Assembly (NCBI GenBank): GCA_905234795.1
Contig: CAJOIQ010000021.1
Location: forward strand, 1 to 41,678
Direction: 5' to 3'
Source: an uncultured Bacteroidales bacterium
Lineage (GTDB): Bacteria; Bacteroidota; Bacteroidia; Bacteroidales; UBA932
DNA: 41,678 nucleotides
Made by a program: the position numbers and the translations under genes. This document shows, in pieces, positions 1 through 10,757 of the stretch (the stretch's first letter is position 1; each line of letters opens with the position of its first letter). The notes below the pieces were generated by a model that was not told the origin of the DNA, did no database searches, and saw only the letters and a list, made by a program, of their open reading frames with translations.

Positions 1-104
1 GAGAAAAATTTTTTTGGCCGTAAGGCATTGGATATAAATAAATTAAAGTTTAACCAATAAAATCGGAATCCATTTTTATTTGGATTTCAACTGGAAAGTC
101 TTAT

Positions 105-3534
<3,430 letters not shown>

Positions 3535-3540
3535 ATTATT

Positions 3541-3616
3541 TCTATAAATAGAGACTGAAAATCCCGGGGGCTAAAAGATTGCCGATGCCCCCGGGATTTT
3601 CAGTCTCTATTATAGA
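3541..3616. repeat. Long hairpin D, shared-loop family; possible bidirectional terminator
   Basis: Perfect 24-bp inverted repeat (3548-3571 with 3587-3610) around the 15-base loop TAAAAGATTGCCGAT. After one bulged base (3547), six more pairs join 3541-3546 to 3611-3616. The inner part is GC-rich and flanked by AAAA on one side and TTTT on the other, so on either strand it could end transcription between the two convergent genes at 3534 and 3622. The loop and the inner 10 bp recur in hairpin E at 7172-7247, so it is more than an ordinary terminator. Confidence 0.85.
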
Positions 3617-3621
3617 TCAGT

Positions 3622-4896
3622 CTACAACTGGGAAACCAGCCAGCCCATGGGGCTGCCTTCGGAGTAGTCGTCCAGCAGGGGAACCCAGGAGAAATGGGCC
3701 ATCATGGGGGAGACGCCCCACTTGACCAGATCTTCGTCGCTGTAGATGAGCACTTTGTCCTGCGTGGCGCCCAGGCGCTTACGGGCCTCACTGTAGGCGT
3801 AGGTGCTGGCTACCTTGCAGGTGTTGTCGGTAGCGGCATGCACAAAGTACATGGGGAGTTTCACAAAGGCGTCCACATCCATGGGGCTCAGGACCATGTT
3901 GGTGCCGTCCCATTTGTACACGCACTTGCCTTTCCAGACCTTCTCCACATCATTGGTAAACTGGCCGGGATACTTCTCTTCCACTTTGTGGATGGGGACG
4001 ATGGGATCCATGGCGCAGCAGGGGATAGCGGCTTTGAAACGGCCTGCAAACTGCATCATGAAGCGCATGGTGCAACCGCCGCCGGAGGAGGCGCCGGCGC
4101 AGAACAGACGGCTGCCGTCCACGGTTCCATCGGCAATAAGGGTGTCGATGAAGGCCATCTGGAGGGCGTTGTTGCGGTCGATGAGCTCAATCTTCTCCGG
4201 ATAGAGGGAGGCACTGTAATGGTAGTTGGGGTTGGCCAGGGCGAAGACCAGGGCGGCGCAGGGAACGCCTTCCTTGGCCAGGGACACCAGGCAGCGGTTG
4301 GCGGTAGCCACCGTCATCATGTCCTTGTCGTACTCGCCGCCGCCAATCTGCCAGACCAGCAGGGGGACGTTCTTGATGACGTTGCCATCGGCATCCTTGG
4401 GCAGGTGCAGCATATACTCCCGGGTGAGGCCGCCGAAGCTGAATTCCCCGTGGATGCAGTCATCCAGCACGGCGATATGTTCGGCGCTCACTTTGTCGGG
4501 CGTTACATTGAGGGCGCTGTCCACGGCGCAGTGCAGCTCCCAGGGCAGGCGCTTGAAGAAGCCTTCCATGCGGCCGTTCTTGCCGAAGGGCTTGGCCTCC
4601 ACGCGCAGCACATTTCCCTTGCGGGAGAGGACGATGCCGTCGTCTTCGTACTCCTGGGCCATCTTTCCCGTAGCGGCGTCTACAAACGCGCCGGAAGTGT
4701 TGTTGACCAGGTCGAAATCGGCCGCTGTCAAACCTTTGATGGAACGGGGATTGGACACGGTGATCTCAATGGCGTCCACCAGCAGGCCGTAGTCTCCGAC
4801 CTCGGTGCAGATTTCCACCTTCTCCACTTGGGCAGAAGGTTTGGGGCCGCATGCCAAAACCAGCAGGGCGGCCCCAAAAACCATTAATTTCTTCAT
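3622..4896 (-). CDS. EstA-like lipoprotein esterase with N-terminal Ig-like domain
   Basis: A 424-residue lipoprotein esterase. The start chosen is the ATG at 4896, which gives MKKLMVF and a lipobox VLAC with the lipidated Cys at 16; an ATG 12 bases upstream would overlap the preceding GH3 gene. Residues about 24-130 resemble the Ig-like domain found before the catalytic domain of EstA-type esterases. The alpha/beta hydrolase part follows, with nucleophile S270 in GASSGGG and a probable catalytic His in MAHFSW near the C-terminus. The family includes PHB-depolymerase-like and carbohydrate esterases. It lies one base downstream of the GH3 gene at 4898-7141, so both are surely in one transcript. 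Substrate unknown. Confidence 0.82.
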   Translation of the reverse strand: MKKLMVFGAALLVLACGPKPSAQVEKVEICTEVGDYGLLVDAIEITVSNPRSIKGLTAADFDLVNNTSGAFVDAATGKMAQEYEDDGIVLSRKGNVLRVEAKPFGKNGRMEGFFKRLPWELHCAVDSALNVTPDKVSAEHIAVLDDCIHGEFSFGGLTREYMLHLPKDADGNVIKNVPLLVWQIGGGEYDKDMMTVATANRCLVSLAKEGVPCAALVFALANPNYHYSASLYPEKIELIDRNNALQMAFIDTLIADGTVDGSRLFCAGASSGGGCTMRFMMQFAGRFKAAIPCCAMDPIVPIHKVEEKYPGQFTNDVEKVWKGKCVYKWDGTNMVLSPMDVDAFVKLPMYFVHAATDNTCKVASTYAYSEARKRLGATQDKVLIYSDEDLVKWGVSPMMAHFSWVPLLDDYSEGSPMGWLVSQL

Positions 4897-4897
4897 A

Positions 4898-7141
4898 TTA
4901 GATAGCAACGTCGGTGCAAACGCGGATGTCGTCGGAGGCGCTGCCCACCAGGATGTTCAGCTTGCCGTGCTCCAGGTTCCAGGCATTGAGGCCTTCGTCC
5001 CAGTAGCGCAGGTCCTTCACGGGGATGCTCAGGGTGACGGTCTTGGTTTCGCCGGCAGCCAGGGTAACGCGCTGGAAGGCCTTGAGTTCCTTCACGGGCC
5101 ATTCCACCTGGGCCTCGGGACGGCTCACATAGAGCTGGACCACTTCGTCGGCGGGCATCTCACCCTCGTTCTTCACGTTCACGGTGACTTTCACCACATC
5201 CTTGCCGGCCTTGGCGTTCACGTCGCTGTAGGCGAAGTTCACATAGGACAGGCCGTGGCCGAAGGCATACATGGGGGCGATTTCCTTGGTGTCGAACCAG
5301 CGGTAGCCCACATAGAAGCGCTCGGTGTACTTGGACACGGGTTTGGGCATGGCGTCGATGAGTTTCTGACGCTCCTCGCGGGACATCTTCATCACGTCGG
5401 GACGATACAGCAGGGAGAAGAGGTCTCCGCCGGCGTTTTTGTCGGGGAAGTTACCCAGGGCATAGGCGGGGGAGTCTTCCAGCTGTTTGGGGAAGGTGAA
5501 GGGCAGTTTGCCGGAGGGGGCGATGTCGCCGAAGAGGACTTCGGCCAGGGCGGTGCCGCCCTCGGTGCCGTTCCACCAGCCCTGAACGATGGCAGGGGAG
5601 TTGGGCTCCAGCACCTGGAGGTCGGTGGGACCACCGGAGATAAGTACGGTGGCCAGGTTCTTATTGGCGGTGTACAGGGCCTGGATCAGCTCTTCCTGTC
5701 CGCAGGGGAGCTTGATGGTGGTGCGGTCGCTGCCTTCGGTCTCGATATTCTTGTTGGTGCCGCCGAAGAAGATGACCAGGTCGGCTTCCTTGGCCAGGAG
5801 AACGGCCTCGGCCAGCAGCTTGGGATCGGCTTTTTCATCGATGGCATCGGCCTCCAGCGGGTCCTTCACGGCCGGGGCGGGTCCCCAGCGGCGGCCCGGG
5901 AAGTTCTTGTAACCAGGGGCGTATTTCACTTCCACGCCTTCACCGGCGCGCTTGCAGATGCCTTCCAGCGGGGTGACCTCATAGAGGGCCTTCACGCCGG
6001 CGCCCATACCGCCGCTCTGGGTTTTGAGGACGGCATTCTGGCCGATGACGGCAATCTTCTTCACATCCTTGCAGATGGGGAGAACCTTGCCCTCGTTCTT
6101 TAAGAGAACGATGCTCTTTTCGGCCACCTGCTTGGCGATATCCTGGCACTCGGGCTGGGAAGTCATCACGGTGTTGGCCACATCGGCGGGAACGGCCTCG
6201 ATGGCATAGCGGACGCGAAGGATCTGCTTCACTTTCTCATTCACCATTTCCTCGGTGAGTTTGCCGGCCTTGATGGAGTCGATGACGGGCTGGCCCAGGT
6301 AGTTGGAACCGGTCATCTGCACGTTGAGGCCGTGCAGCATGGCACCCATGGTGCTGTGCGTGCCGCCCCAGTCGCTCACGGTGAAGCCTTTGAAGCCCCA
6401 TTCTCCGCGGAGGATCTCATTGAGGAGGTGTTCGTTTTCACTGCAGTAGTCGCCGTTCACCTTGTTGTAGGCGGGCATCACGCTCATGGCACCGCCCTCG
6501 ATAATGGCGCGCTCGAAGGGTTTGAGGTAGATCTCACGCAGGGTGCGCTCGTCCAGCTGGGCGTCCACGCTGCCGCGGTTGGTCTCCTGGTTGTTCACGG
6601 CGAAGTGCTTGATACACACGGCGGTACCTTCGTCCTGGCAGCCCTTGGTGTATTCCAGAGCCAGGGCGGCGCTCAGGATGGGATCCTCGCTCAGGCCGCC
6701 CACAGGCAGACGCTGGATGTTCACGGCCGGGCCCAGGATGACGTCCTTGCCGCGCAGACGGGCTTCCTTGCCCATTCCGGTGCCGTATTTGTAGGCCAGT
6801 TCCTCACTCCAGGTAGCGGCCAGGGCGCTGCCGGTGGGGAAGTAGGTGGCGCTGTCCAGGGTCCAGCCGGCGCTCATGAAGCCGTTGGGCTGGCCTTCTT
6901 CGCGGATGCCGAAGGGACCGTCGGCATAATTCATGTCGGCAATACCCAGGCGCTCTACGCCGGCCGATGACATGTTGGTCTTGGAGTGAAGCATGTTCAC
7001 TTTCTCCTCCAGGGTCATCTGGGCGATGAGGGCGTCAATCTTTTTGTCGTTGACGGTGAGTTTGTCCTGCGGGGACTTGGGACCGCAGCAGGCCGATGCC
7101 ATCACGGCGGCCGATGCAATCAGTAACAGTACTTTTTTCAT
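4898..7141 (-). CDS. Glycoside hydrolase family 3 beta-glucosidase-like lipoprotein
   Basis: A 747-residue GH3 enzyme with a lipoprotein signal (Cys 18 or 19 in ASACCGP), so probably anchored in a membrane facing the periplasm or the outside. The barrel holds ADGPFGIR (about 73-80), KHFAVNNQETNRG (179-191) and nucleophile D257 in TVSDWGG. The second domain contains GGTNKNIETEGSDR, the region that usually supplies the acid/base Glu. A fibronectin-III-like domain closes the protein after FGHGLSYVNFAYSD. Odd: the usual GGRNFEYFSEDP reads GGLSEDP, so about five residues, including a conserved Arg in the substrate pocket, are missing. It sits upstream of the EstA-like gene and downstream of hairpin E. 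Confidence 0.93.
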   Translation of the reverse strand: MKKVLLLIASAAVMASACCGPKSPQDKLTVNDKKIDALIAQMTLEEKVNMLHSKTNMSSAGVERLGIADMNYADGPFGIREEGQPNGFMSAGWTLDSATYFPTGSALAATWSEELAYKYGTGMGKEARLRGKDVILGPAVNIQRLPVGGLSEDPILSAALALEYTKGCQDEGTAVCIKHFAVNNQETNRGSVDAQLDERTLREIYLKPFERAIIEGGAMSVMPAYNKVNGDYCSENEHLLNEILRGEWGFKGFTVSDWGGTHSTMGAMLHGLNVQMTGSNYLGQPVIDSIKAGKLTEEMVNEKVKQILRVRYAIEAVPADVANTVMTSQPECQDIAKQVAEKSIVLLKNEGKVLPICKDVKKIAVIGQNAVLKTQSGGMGAGVKALYEVTPLEGICKRAGEGVEVKYAPGYKNFPGRRWGPAPAVKDPLEADAIDEKADPKLLAEAVLLAKEADLVIFFGGTNKNIETEGSDRTTIKLPCGQEELIQALYTANKNLATVLISGGPTDLQVLEPNSPAIVQGWWNGTEGGTALAEVLFGDIAPSGKLPFTFPKQLEDSPAYALGNFPDKNAGGDLFSLLYRPDVMKMSREERQKLIDAMPKPVSKYTERFYVGYRWFDTKEIAPMYAFGHGLSYVNFAYSDVNAKAGKDVVKVTVNVKNEGEMPADEVVQLYVSRPEAQVEWPVKELKAFQRVTLAAGETKTVTLSIPVKDLRYWDEGLNAWNLEHGKLNILVGSASDDIRVCTDVAI

Positions 7142-7171
7142 ATGGATTAGTGGTTGATTATTCTATTTCAG

Positions 7172-7247
7172 TTGATGGGACAGGTGCAAGTTTCCGGAGG
7201 CTAAATAGATTGCCGATGCCTCCGGAAACTTGCACCTGTCCCATCAA
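7172..7247. repeat. Long perfect hairpin E, same loop as hairpin D
   Basis: A perfect 30-bp inverted repeat (7172-7201 with 7218-7247) around the 16-base loop TAAATAGATTGCCGAT. The loop differs from that of hairpin D (3572-3586) by one inserted T. The inner 10 bp (TTCCGGAGGC) differ from D (TCCCGGGGGC) at two positions, and both changes are compensated on the opposite arm. The outer stems are unrelated. It lies between two same-strand genes (stop at 7261, start at 7141) and has no T-run on either side, so it does not look like an ordinary intrinsic terminator. Confidence 0.88.
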
Positions 7248-7260
7248 TCATCCTTCATAA

Positions 7261-8346
7261 CTATTTGAACAAAGTAGGAGCCAGGGTTTGGAGATCAGCT
7301 CTCCAGGTGGCCCAGCTGTGGCCTTCCTGGGCGTTCTCCATGTATTCGAACTTGAGTCCGTCCTTGGTGAGCTGTGCGCGTGTGTTCTCACAGTTCTTGT
7401 AGGCAATGTCGGTGGGACCGCCCTGGGTGAAGACCAGCGCCTTGAACTGCTTGTTCATCTTGGCGGCGTTCTTCTTCACCTGCAGGCGCTCACTCTCGGC
7501 GGCCGGATCCAGGCCGGGCATCAGGGAGGAGCTCAGCACCCATACGTGGGTGAACATGTCAATGTTGTTGAAAGCCACTTCCATGGTTTCCATACCGCCC
7601 ATGGACAGGCCGGCTACGGCGCGGTGCTTGGCGTCGGTATATACGTTATAGTTGGCCTCGATGAAGGGGATGATGCTTTCCACCATATCCTGGGCAAACG
7701 GGGGAACCTCGTTCTGAACGGGAATGGTGCCGTTGGGCATCACCACAATCATGGGAACCATCTTGCCCTCGGCCAGGAGGTTGTCCAGGATCCAGCCTGC
7801 GGCGCCCACGCCGGGCCAGGAAGCGTCGTTGTCTCCGCCGCCGTGGATGAGGTACAGCACGGGCAGCTTGGCCTTGCTCTTCTCATAGCCGGCGGGGGTC
7901 CAAACGTGCATACGGCGCATCTGGTTCAGGTTTTTGGACCAGTAATAACGCTGGGCAACTGCGCCGTGGGGGACGTCCTTGATGTAGCCGGGGCCTTTGG
8001 TGAAGACGCTGGCCTGCTCGGCGCTCAGGGGAGCCTTGGGGTCCTGTACCTTGGTGCCGTCCACCAGGAAGCTGTAGCGGAAGCAACCATCGGCTAAACC
8101 TTCACACACGCCCTTCCAAACACCGTTGGGGGCCTCTTTGAACACCACGGGTTTGTCCCAGGGGAGGTCTCCGGTCACGGCCACGGTGCGGGCCTTGGGG
8201 GCGTAAATCTGGAACAGGACTTTGCCGTCGGGCAATACGCGGACACTCTGGAGCGTGTCGTTGGGAGTGGGTTGGCGGAACCAACCCTGCGCTCCTGCCT
8301 GCAGGGTAGCGGCCAGGAGTGCAACGAGGGTAAGAATTCTTTTCAT
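7261..8346 (-). CDS. CE1-type esterase with N-terminal CBM48/Ig-like domain
   Basis: A 361-residue secreted esterase, shorter than its two relatives here. The signal peptide ends near residue 19 (AGA/QGW). Residues about 25-120 form the N-terminal beta-sandwich (VLFQIYAPKARTVAVTGD, then YSFLVDG). The catalytic part starts at VPHGAV (125-130). S248 in GLSMGG is the nucleophile and the His is in EGHSW near residue 345; the acid is probably the Asp of GGPTD. It lies 17 bases downstream of the sister esterase at 8364-9617, which points to one transcript. Hairpin E separates it from the GH3 gene. Feruloyl, acetyl or other ester specificity cannot be told apart here. Confidence 0.9.
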   Translation of the reverse strand: MKRILTLVALLAATLQAGAQGWFRQPTPNDTLQSVRVLPDGKVLFQIYAPKARTVAVTGDLPWDKPVVFKEAPNGVWKGVCEGLADGCFRYSFLVDGTKVQDPKAPLSAEQASVFTKGPGYIKDVPHGAVAQRYYWSKNLNQMRRMHVWTPAGYEKSKAKLPVLYLIHGGGDNDASWPGVGAAGWILDNLLAEGKMVPMIVVMPNGTIPVQNEVPPFAQDMVESIIPFIEANYNVYTDAKHRAVAGLSMGGMETMEVAFNNIDMFTHVWVLSSSLMPGLDPAAESERLQVKKNAAKMNKQFKALVFTQGGPTDIAYKNCENTRAQLTKDGLKFEYMENAQEGHSWATWRADLQTLAPTLFK

Positions 8347-8363
8347 TACTAGGTTTGGGTGTA

Positions 8364-9617
8364 TTAGTCGTCCATGTCCGTGCTGTTCCGGCTGCTGCTC
8401 ATGCGCACGGTTTTCTGCTTCTTGGGCGTATCCTTGAACAGTTTCTGGGCAAAGATGGTGAGATACTCTCTCCAGTTGCGCCAGATGTGGCCGCCTTCGC
8501 TCTCATAGAGCGTGGAGGGGAAGCCCTGGAAGTCGAACCATTCCTTGAGGCGCTTGGTGTTGGCCATCACGCCGTCGGCTTTGCCGCAACCCATCCAGTA
8601 CAGCTTGGGCTCGTAGGCAAATACTTTGGCGAAGCCTTGCTCGTTGCCCTCGATGGTGCCCACGCCGGAGAACAGGCCCACATAGCCGAAGCGGTCCGGA
8701 TAATGCAGGGACAGCATGCAGCTCTGGCGGCCGCCCATGGAAAGGCCGGCTACGGCGGTGTTGGAATAGCCTTTATTTACGCGGTAGTGCTTCTCTACGA
8801 AGTTCATGACATCGGGGAAGCTGTCTTCGATCTCGATGGTGCTCTGGCTGCGGCTGTTGGCCATGGTGGGCTGGAAGTTGTTCACAGCGGCGCCGGGAGC
8901 GGCCTGGTTGAACCAAACGCCGTTGGGCATCACCACAATCATCGGCTTGGCTTTGCCCTCGGCAATGAGGTTGTCCATAATCTGGGCGGTGCGGCCCAGG
9001 TCGGCCCATGCATCCTCGTCACCGCCGCTGCCGTGCAGCAGATACAGCACGGGATAGCGCTGGGACGGGTTGGTCTCGTAGCCGGCGGGGGTGTATACGG
9101 TCATACGGCGCTGGCTGTTGAGGGTGGGACTGTCGTACCACACATGGGCCAGGGTGCCGTGCGGCACGTTGTTCACCTGGTAGTACCAGCCTTTGTCACC
9201 GGGCTTGGCGCTCAGGGTGAAAATGTTGGTCCAGGTGGCTACATCCCTGTTCTGATGCACGTTGGAGGGGTCCATCACCTTTTTGCCGTCCACCAGGAAG
9301 CTGTAGGAATAGAGTTCTCCTTCCAGCGGGGCCGATGTATACTCCCACACGCCGCCGGGGCCTTCCTTGAGGTCTTCCACGCCAGGTGCGTCGTACACCA
9401 CCTTTCGGCCGCCGAAGTCCACTTCGATGGGACGGGTGGGCAGGAAGTCTCCGGTAACCTGCACCACCTTGGCCTTGGGGTTATGATAACGGAAGGTGAC
9501 GCTGTTGTCCGGATTGATCTCCGGGGATACCAGGTCCGTGCCGGGGCCCAGTGCCTGCTGGGCGCTTGCCGTCACGGCAAAGAGCACGAAAGCAGCTGCA
9601 AGGAAAAGACGTTTCAT
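8364..9617 (-). CDS. CE1-type esterase (feruloyl/acetyl xylan esterase-like)
   Basis: A 417-residue secreted esterase, closely similar in layout to the one at 2311-3534. The ATG at 9617 is chosen because it begins the signal peptide (MKRLFLAAAF to ASAQQ) and lies about 24 bases after a good promoter box; the reading frame stays open 49 codons further upstream but that part looks non-coding. Domains: N-terminal beta-sandwich (about 25-140), VPHGTL (151-156), nucleophile S293 in GLSMGG, and GGHIW near the C-terminus. The polar tail after KLFK (TPKKQKTVRMSSSRN...) is unusual for the family. First gene of the leftward string 9617 to 3622, if transcription passes hairpin E. Confidence 0.9.
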   Translation of the reverse strand: MKRLFLAAAFVLFAVTASAQQALGPGTDLVSPEINPDNSVTFRYHNPKAKVVQVTGDFLPTRPIEVDFGGRKVVYDAPGVEDLKEGPGGVWEYTSAPLEGELYSYSFLVDGKKVMDPSNVHQNRDVATWTNIFTLSAKPGDKGWYYQVNNVPHGTLAHVWYDSPTLNSQRRMTVYTPAGYETNPSQRYPVLYLLHGSGGDEDAWADLGRTAQIMDNLIAEGKAKPMIVVMPNGVWFNQAAPGAAVNNFQPTMANSRSQSTIEIEDSFPDVMNFVEKHYRVNKGYSNTAVAGLSMGGRQSCMLSLHYPDRFGYVGLFSGVGTIEGNEQGFAKVFAYEPKLYWMGCGKADGVMANTKRLKEWFDFQGFPSTLYESEGGHIWRNWREYLTIFAQKLFKDTPKKQKTVRMSSSRNSTDMDD

Positions 9618-9640
9618 AGGCTCAGTGTTATTGATTATTC

Positions 9641-9671
9641 CAAAGATAGTCATTTCATTAGTAAACACAAA
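9641..9671 (-). promoter_or_regulatory. Bacteroidota-type promoter of the CE1-type esterase gene
   Basis: On the minus strand, TTTG (9668-9671) is followed 19 bases later by TATCTTTG (9641-9648). This matches the Bacteroidota vegetative promoter (TTTG at -33, TAnnTTTG at -7). Transcription would start near 9634, about 17 bases before the ATG at 9617, supporting that start. Confidence 0.6.
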
Positions 9672-9748
9672 GTGTTTGAACATCTGTGAAAACAATCGTA
9701 CTTTTTTGTGCTTGTTGCTTAACTTGCTGTGTGCCAAATAGTTAAAAA

Positions 9749-9780
9749 TTTCTCTTGATACCAAACGGAATCAAGAGAAA
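9749..9780. repeat. Palindrome A, CTCTTGAT family
   Basis: Left arm TTTCTCTTGAT (9749-9759), right arm ATCAAGAGAAA (9770-9780), centre ACCAAACGGA. This is one of three copies (also 10689-10724 and 13158-13193). It lies between the esterase promoter and the end of the M48 gene. Read leftward, the stem is followed by TTTTTAAC, so this copy could also terminate M48 transcription. Confidence 0.85.
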
Positions 9781-9817
9781 AACTTAGTTTGCTAATAATC
9801 AGCTATTTATGCCCTAT

Positions 9818-10600
9818 TCACGGCCGCTTATATCCGTCGTTCAGGCAACGCTGGGAGATGTGCTCGATGCGATCGGCGGTGTTGGGGTGGGAGGAGAAAA
9901 GATTGGTCACCGTGCTGGTCTGGGACTGGCTTTCTCCGGAGAGTTTCTCCATCTTCTCGAAGGATTGCACCATCACCCAGGGATTCTTGCCGGCTTCGCA
10001 CAGGTAGTTGTAGCCGTAGTCATCGGCCTCGCTTTCCATGTCACGGGAGAACTTGGCGTTGAGGATCACCTCTCCCAGGGCGCCCAGCTGGGAATCCGTG
10101 AGGGTGGCCACTTTGTCGCTGGTCGATGCCAGACCGGCCAGAGCGGCCGAAGTGAGCATCTGTTTCTGCATCTGCTTGCGCGTGTGGTGCAGGGCTACGT
10201 GGCCCATCTCGTGGCCGATTACGCCCAGCAGTTCATCGTCGGTCATCACGTCCATGATGCCCGTGTACACGCGTACGCTGCCATCGGCACAGGCAAAGGC
10301 GTTGATCTCGTTGTTCCTGTATACCTTGAAGTTGAGCGGTTCCTCATTGACACCGTCCAGCTTCTGAGTAAGTTTGCGCAGGCGCTTGGTGTAGGAATTG
10401 TTTTCCGGCAATACCTCGCTCTGGGCATCCAGCTGAGTAATGTACTGGCTCACATACTGTTTAACCTGGTCGTCCGTAAGGCTGAGGGCCTGGGCAATAT
10501 AGACGCCGCCCTGAAGCAGGCGTTCGGAATTGAGGTTCTGCATTACGGAGCAGGAAGAGAGCGTGAGAGCAGCGGCAAGGAGAAAGAAGAAACGTTTCAT
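9818..10600 (-). CDS. M48-family metalloprotease, lipoprotein
   Basis: A 260-residue zinc protease of the YggG/LoiP-like M48 group, probably involved in envelope protein quality control. The ATG at 10600 gives a lipoprotein signal (LTLSSC, Cys 17). An in-frame ATG at 10624 falls inside the promoter box and is rejected. The zinc site is HEMGH at 130-134, with the third ligand probably the Glu of SRDMESEAD (about 187). HTRKQ just after the HExxH motif is typical of the family. No transmembrane segments follow, unlike HtpX. It is transcribed alone, diverging from the serine hydrolase at 10758, and palindrome A follows its stop. Confidence 0.92.
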   Translation of the reverse strand: MKRFFFLLAAALTLSSCSVMQNLNSERLLQGGVYIAQALSLTDDQVKQYVSQYITQLDAQSEVLPENNSYTKRLRKLTQKLDGVNEEPLNFKVYRNNEINAFACADGSVRVYTGIMDVMTDDELLGVIGHEMGHVALHHTRKQMQKQMLTSAALAGLASTSDKVATLTDSQLGALGEVILNAKFSRDMESEADDYGYNYLCEAGKNPWVMVQSFEKMEKLSGESQSQTSTVTNLFSSHPNTADRIEHISQRCLNDGYKRP

Positions 10601-10621
10601 AGCGTGGTCAGTTATTTTTCT

Positions 10622-10629
10622 CAAAGTTA
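10622..10629 (-). promoter_or_regulatory. -7 box of the M48 protease gene
   Basis: TAACTTTG on the minus strand fits TAnnTTTG. Transcription would begin near 10615, a short distance before the ATG at 10600. I see no good TTTG at the -33 position. Confidence 0.45.
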
Positions 10630-10641
10630 GCTATTTTTTTG

Positions 10642-10649
10642 TAAATTTG
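10642..10649 (+). promoter_or_regulatory. Possible -7 box of the serine hydrolase gene
   Basis: TAAATTTG on the plus strand fits TAnnTTTG, but no TTTG is found at -33. If used, the transcript would start near 10656 and carry about 100 bases of leader, including a hairpin at 10674-10689 followed by six T and then palindrome B. Confidence 0.35.
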
Positions 10650-10688
10650 TAGCACCCTATTTAAGTAGGTGATAACCAAACACTTGGT

Positions 10689-10724
10689 TTTTTCTCTTGA
10701 TCCCAAACGGTATCAAGAGAAAAA
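10689..10724. repeat. Palindrome B, CTCTTGAT family
   Basis: 13-bp arms TTTTTCTCTTGAT (10689-10701) and ATCAAGAGAAAAA (10712-10724) around CCCAAACGGT. It is the second of three copies and sits in the divergent region between the M48 protease and the serine hydrolase, 34-69 bases before the hydrolase ATG. Its left arm overlaps the T-run of a small hairpin AACCAA/TTGGTT (10674-10679 with 10684-10689), so the two RNA folds would compete. Confidence 0.88.
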
Positions 10725-10757
10725 CTTAAAACGTTGAAAATCAACAAATTAACAAAA

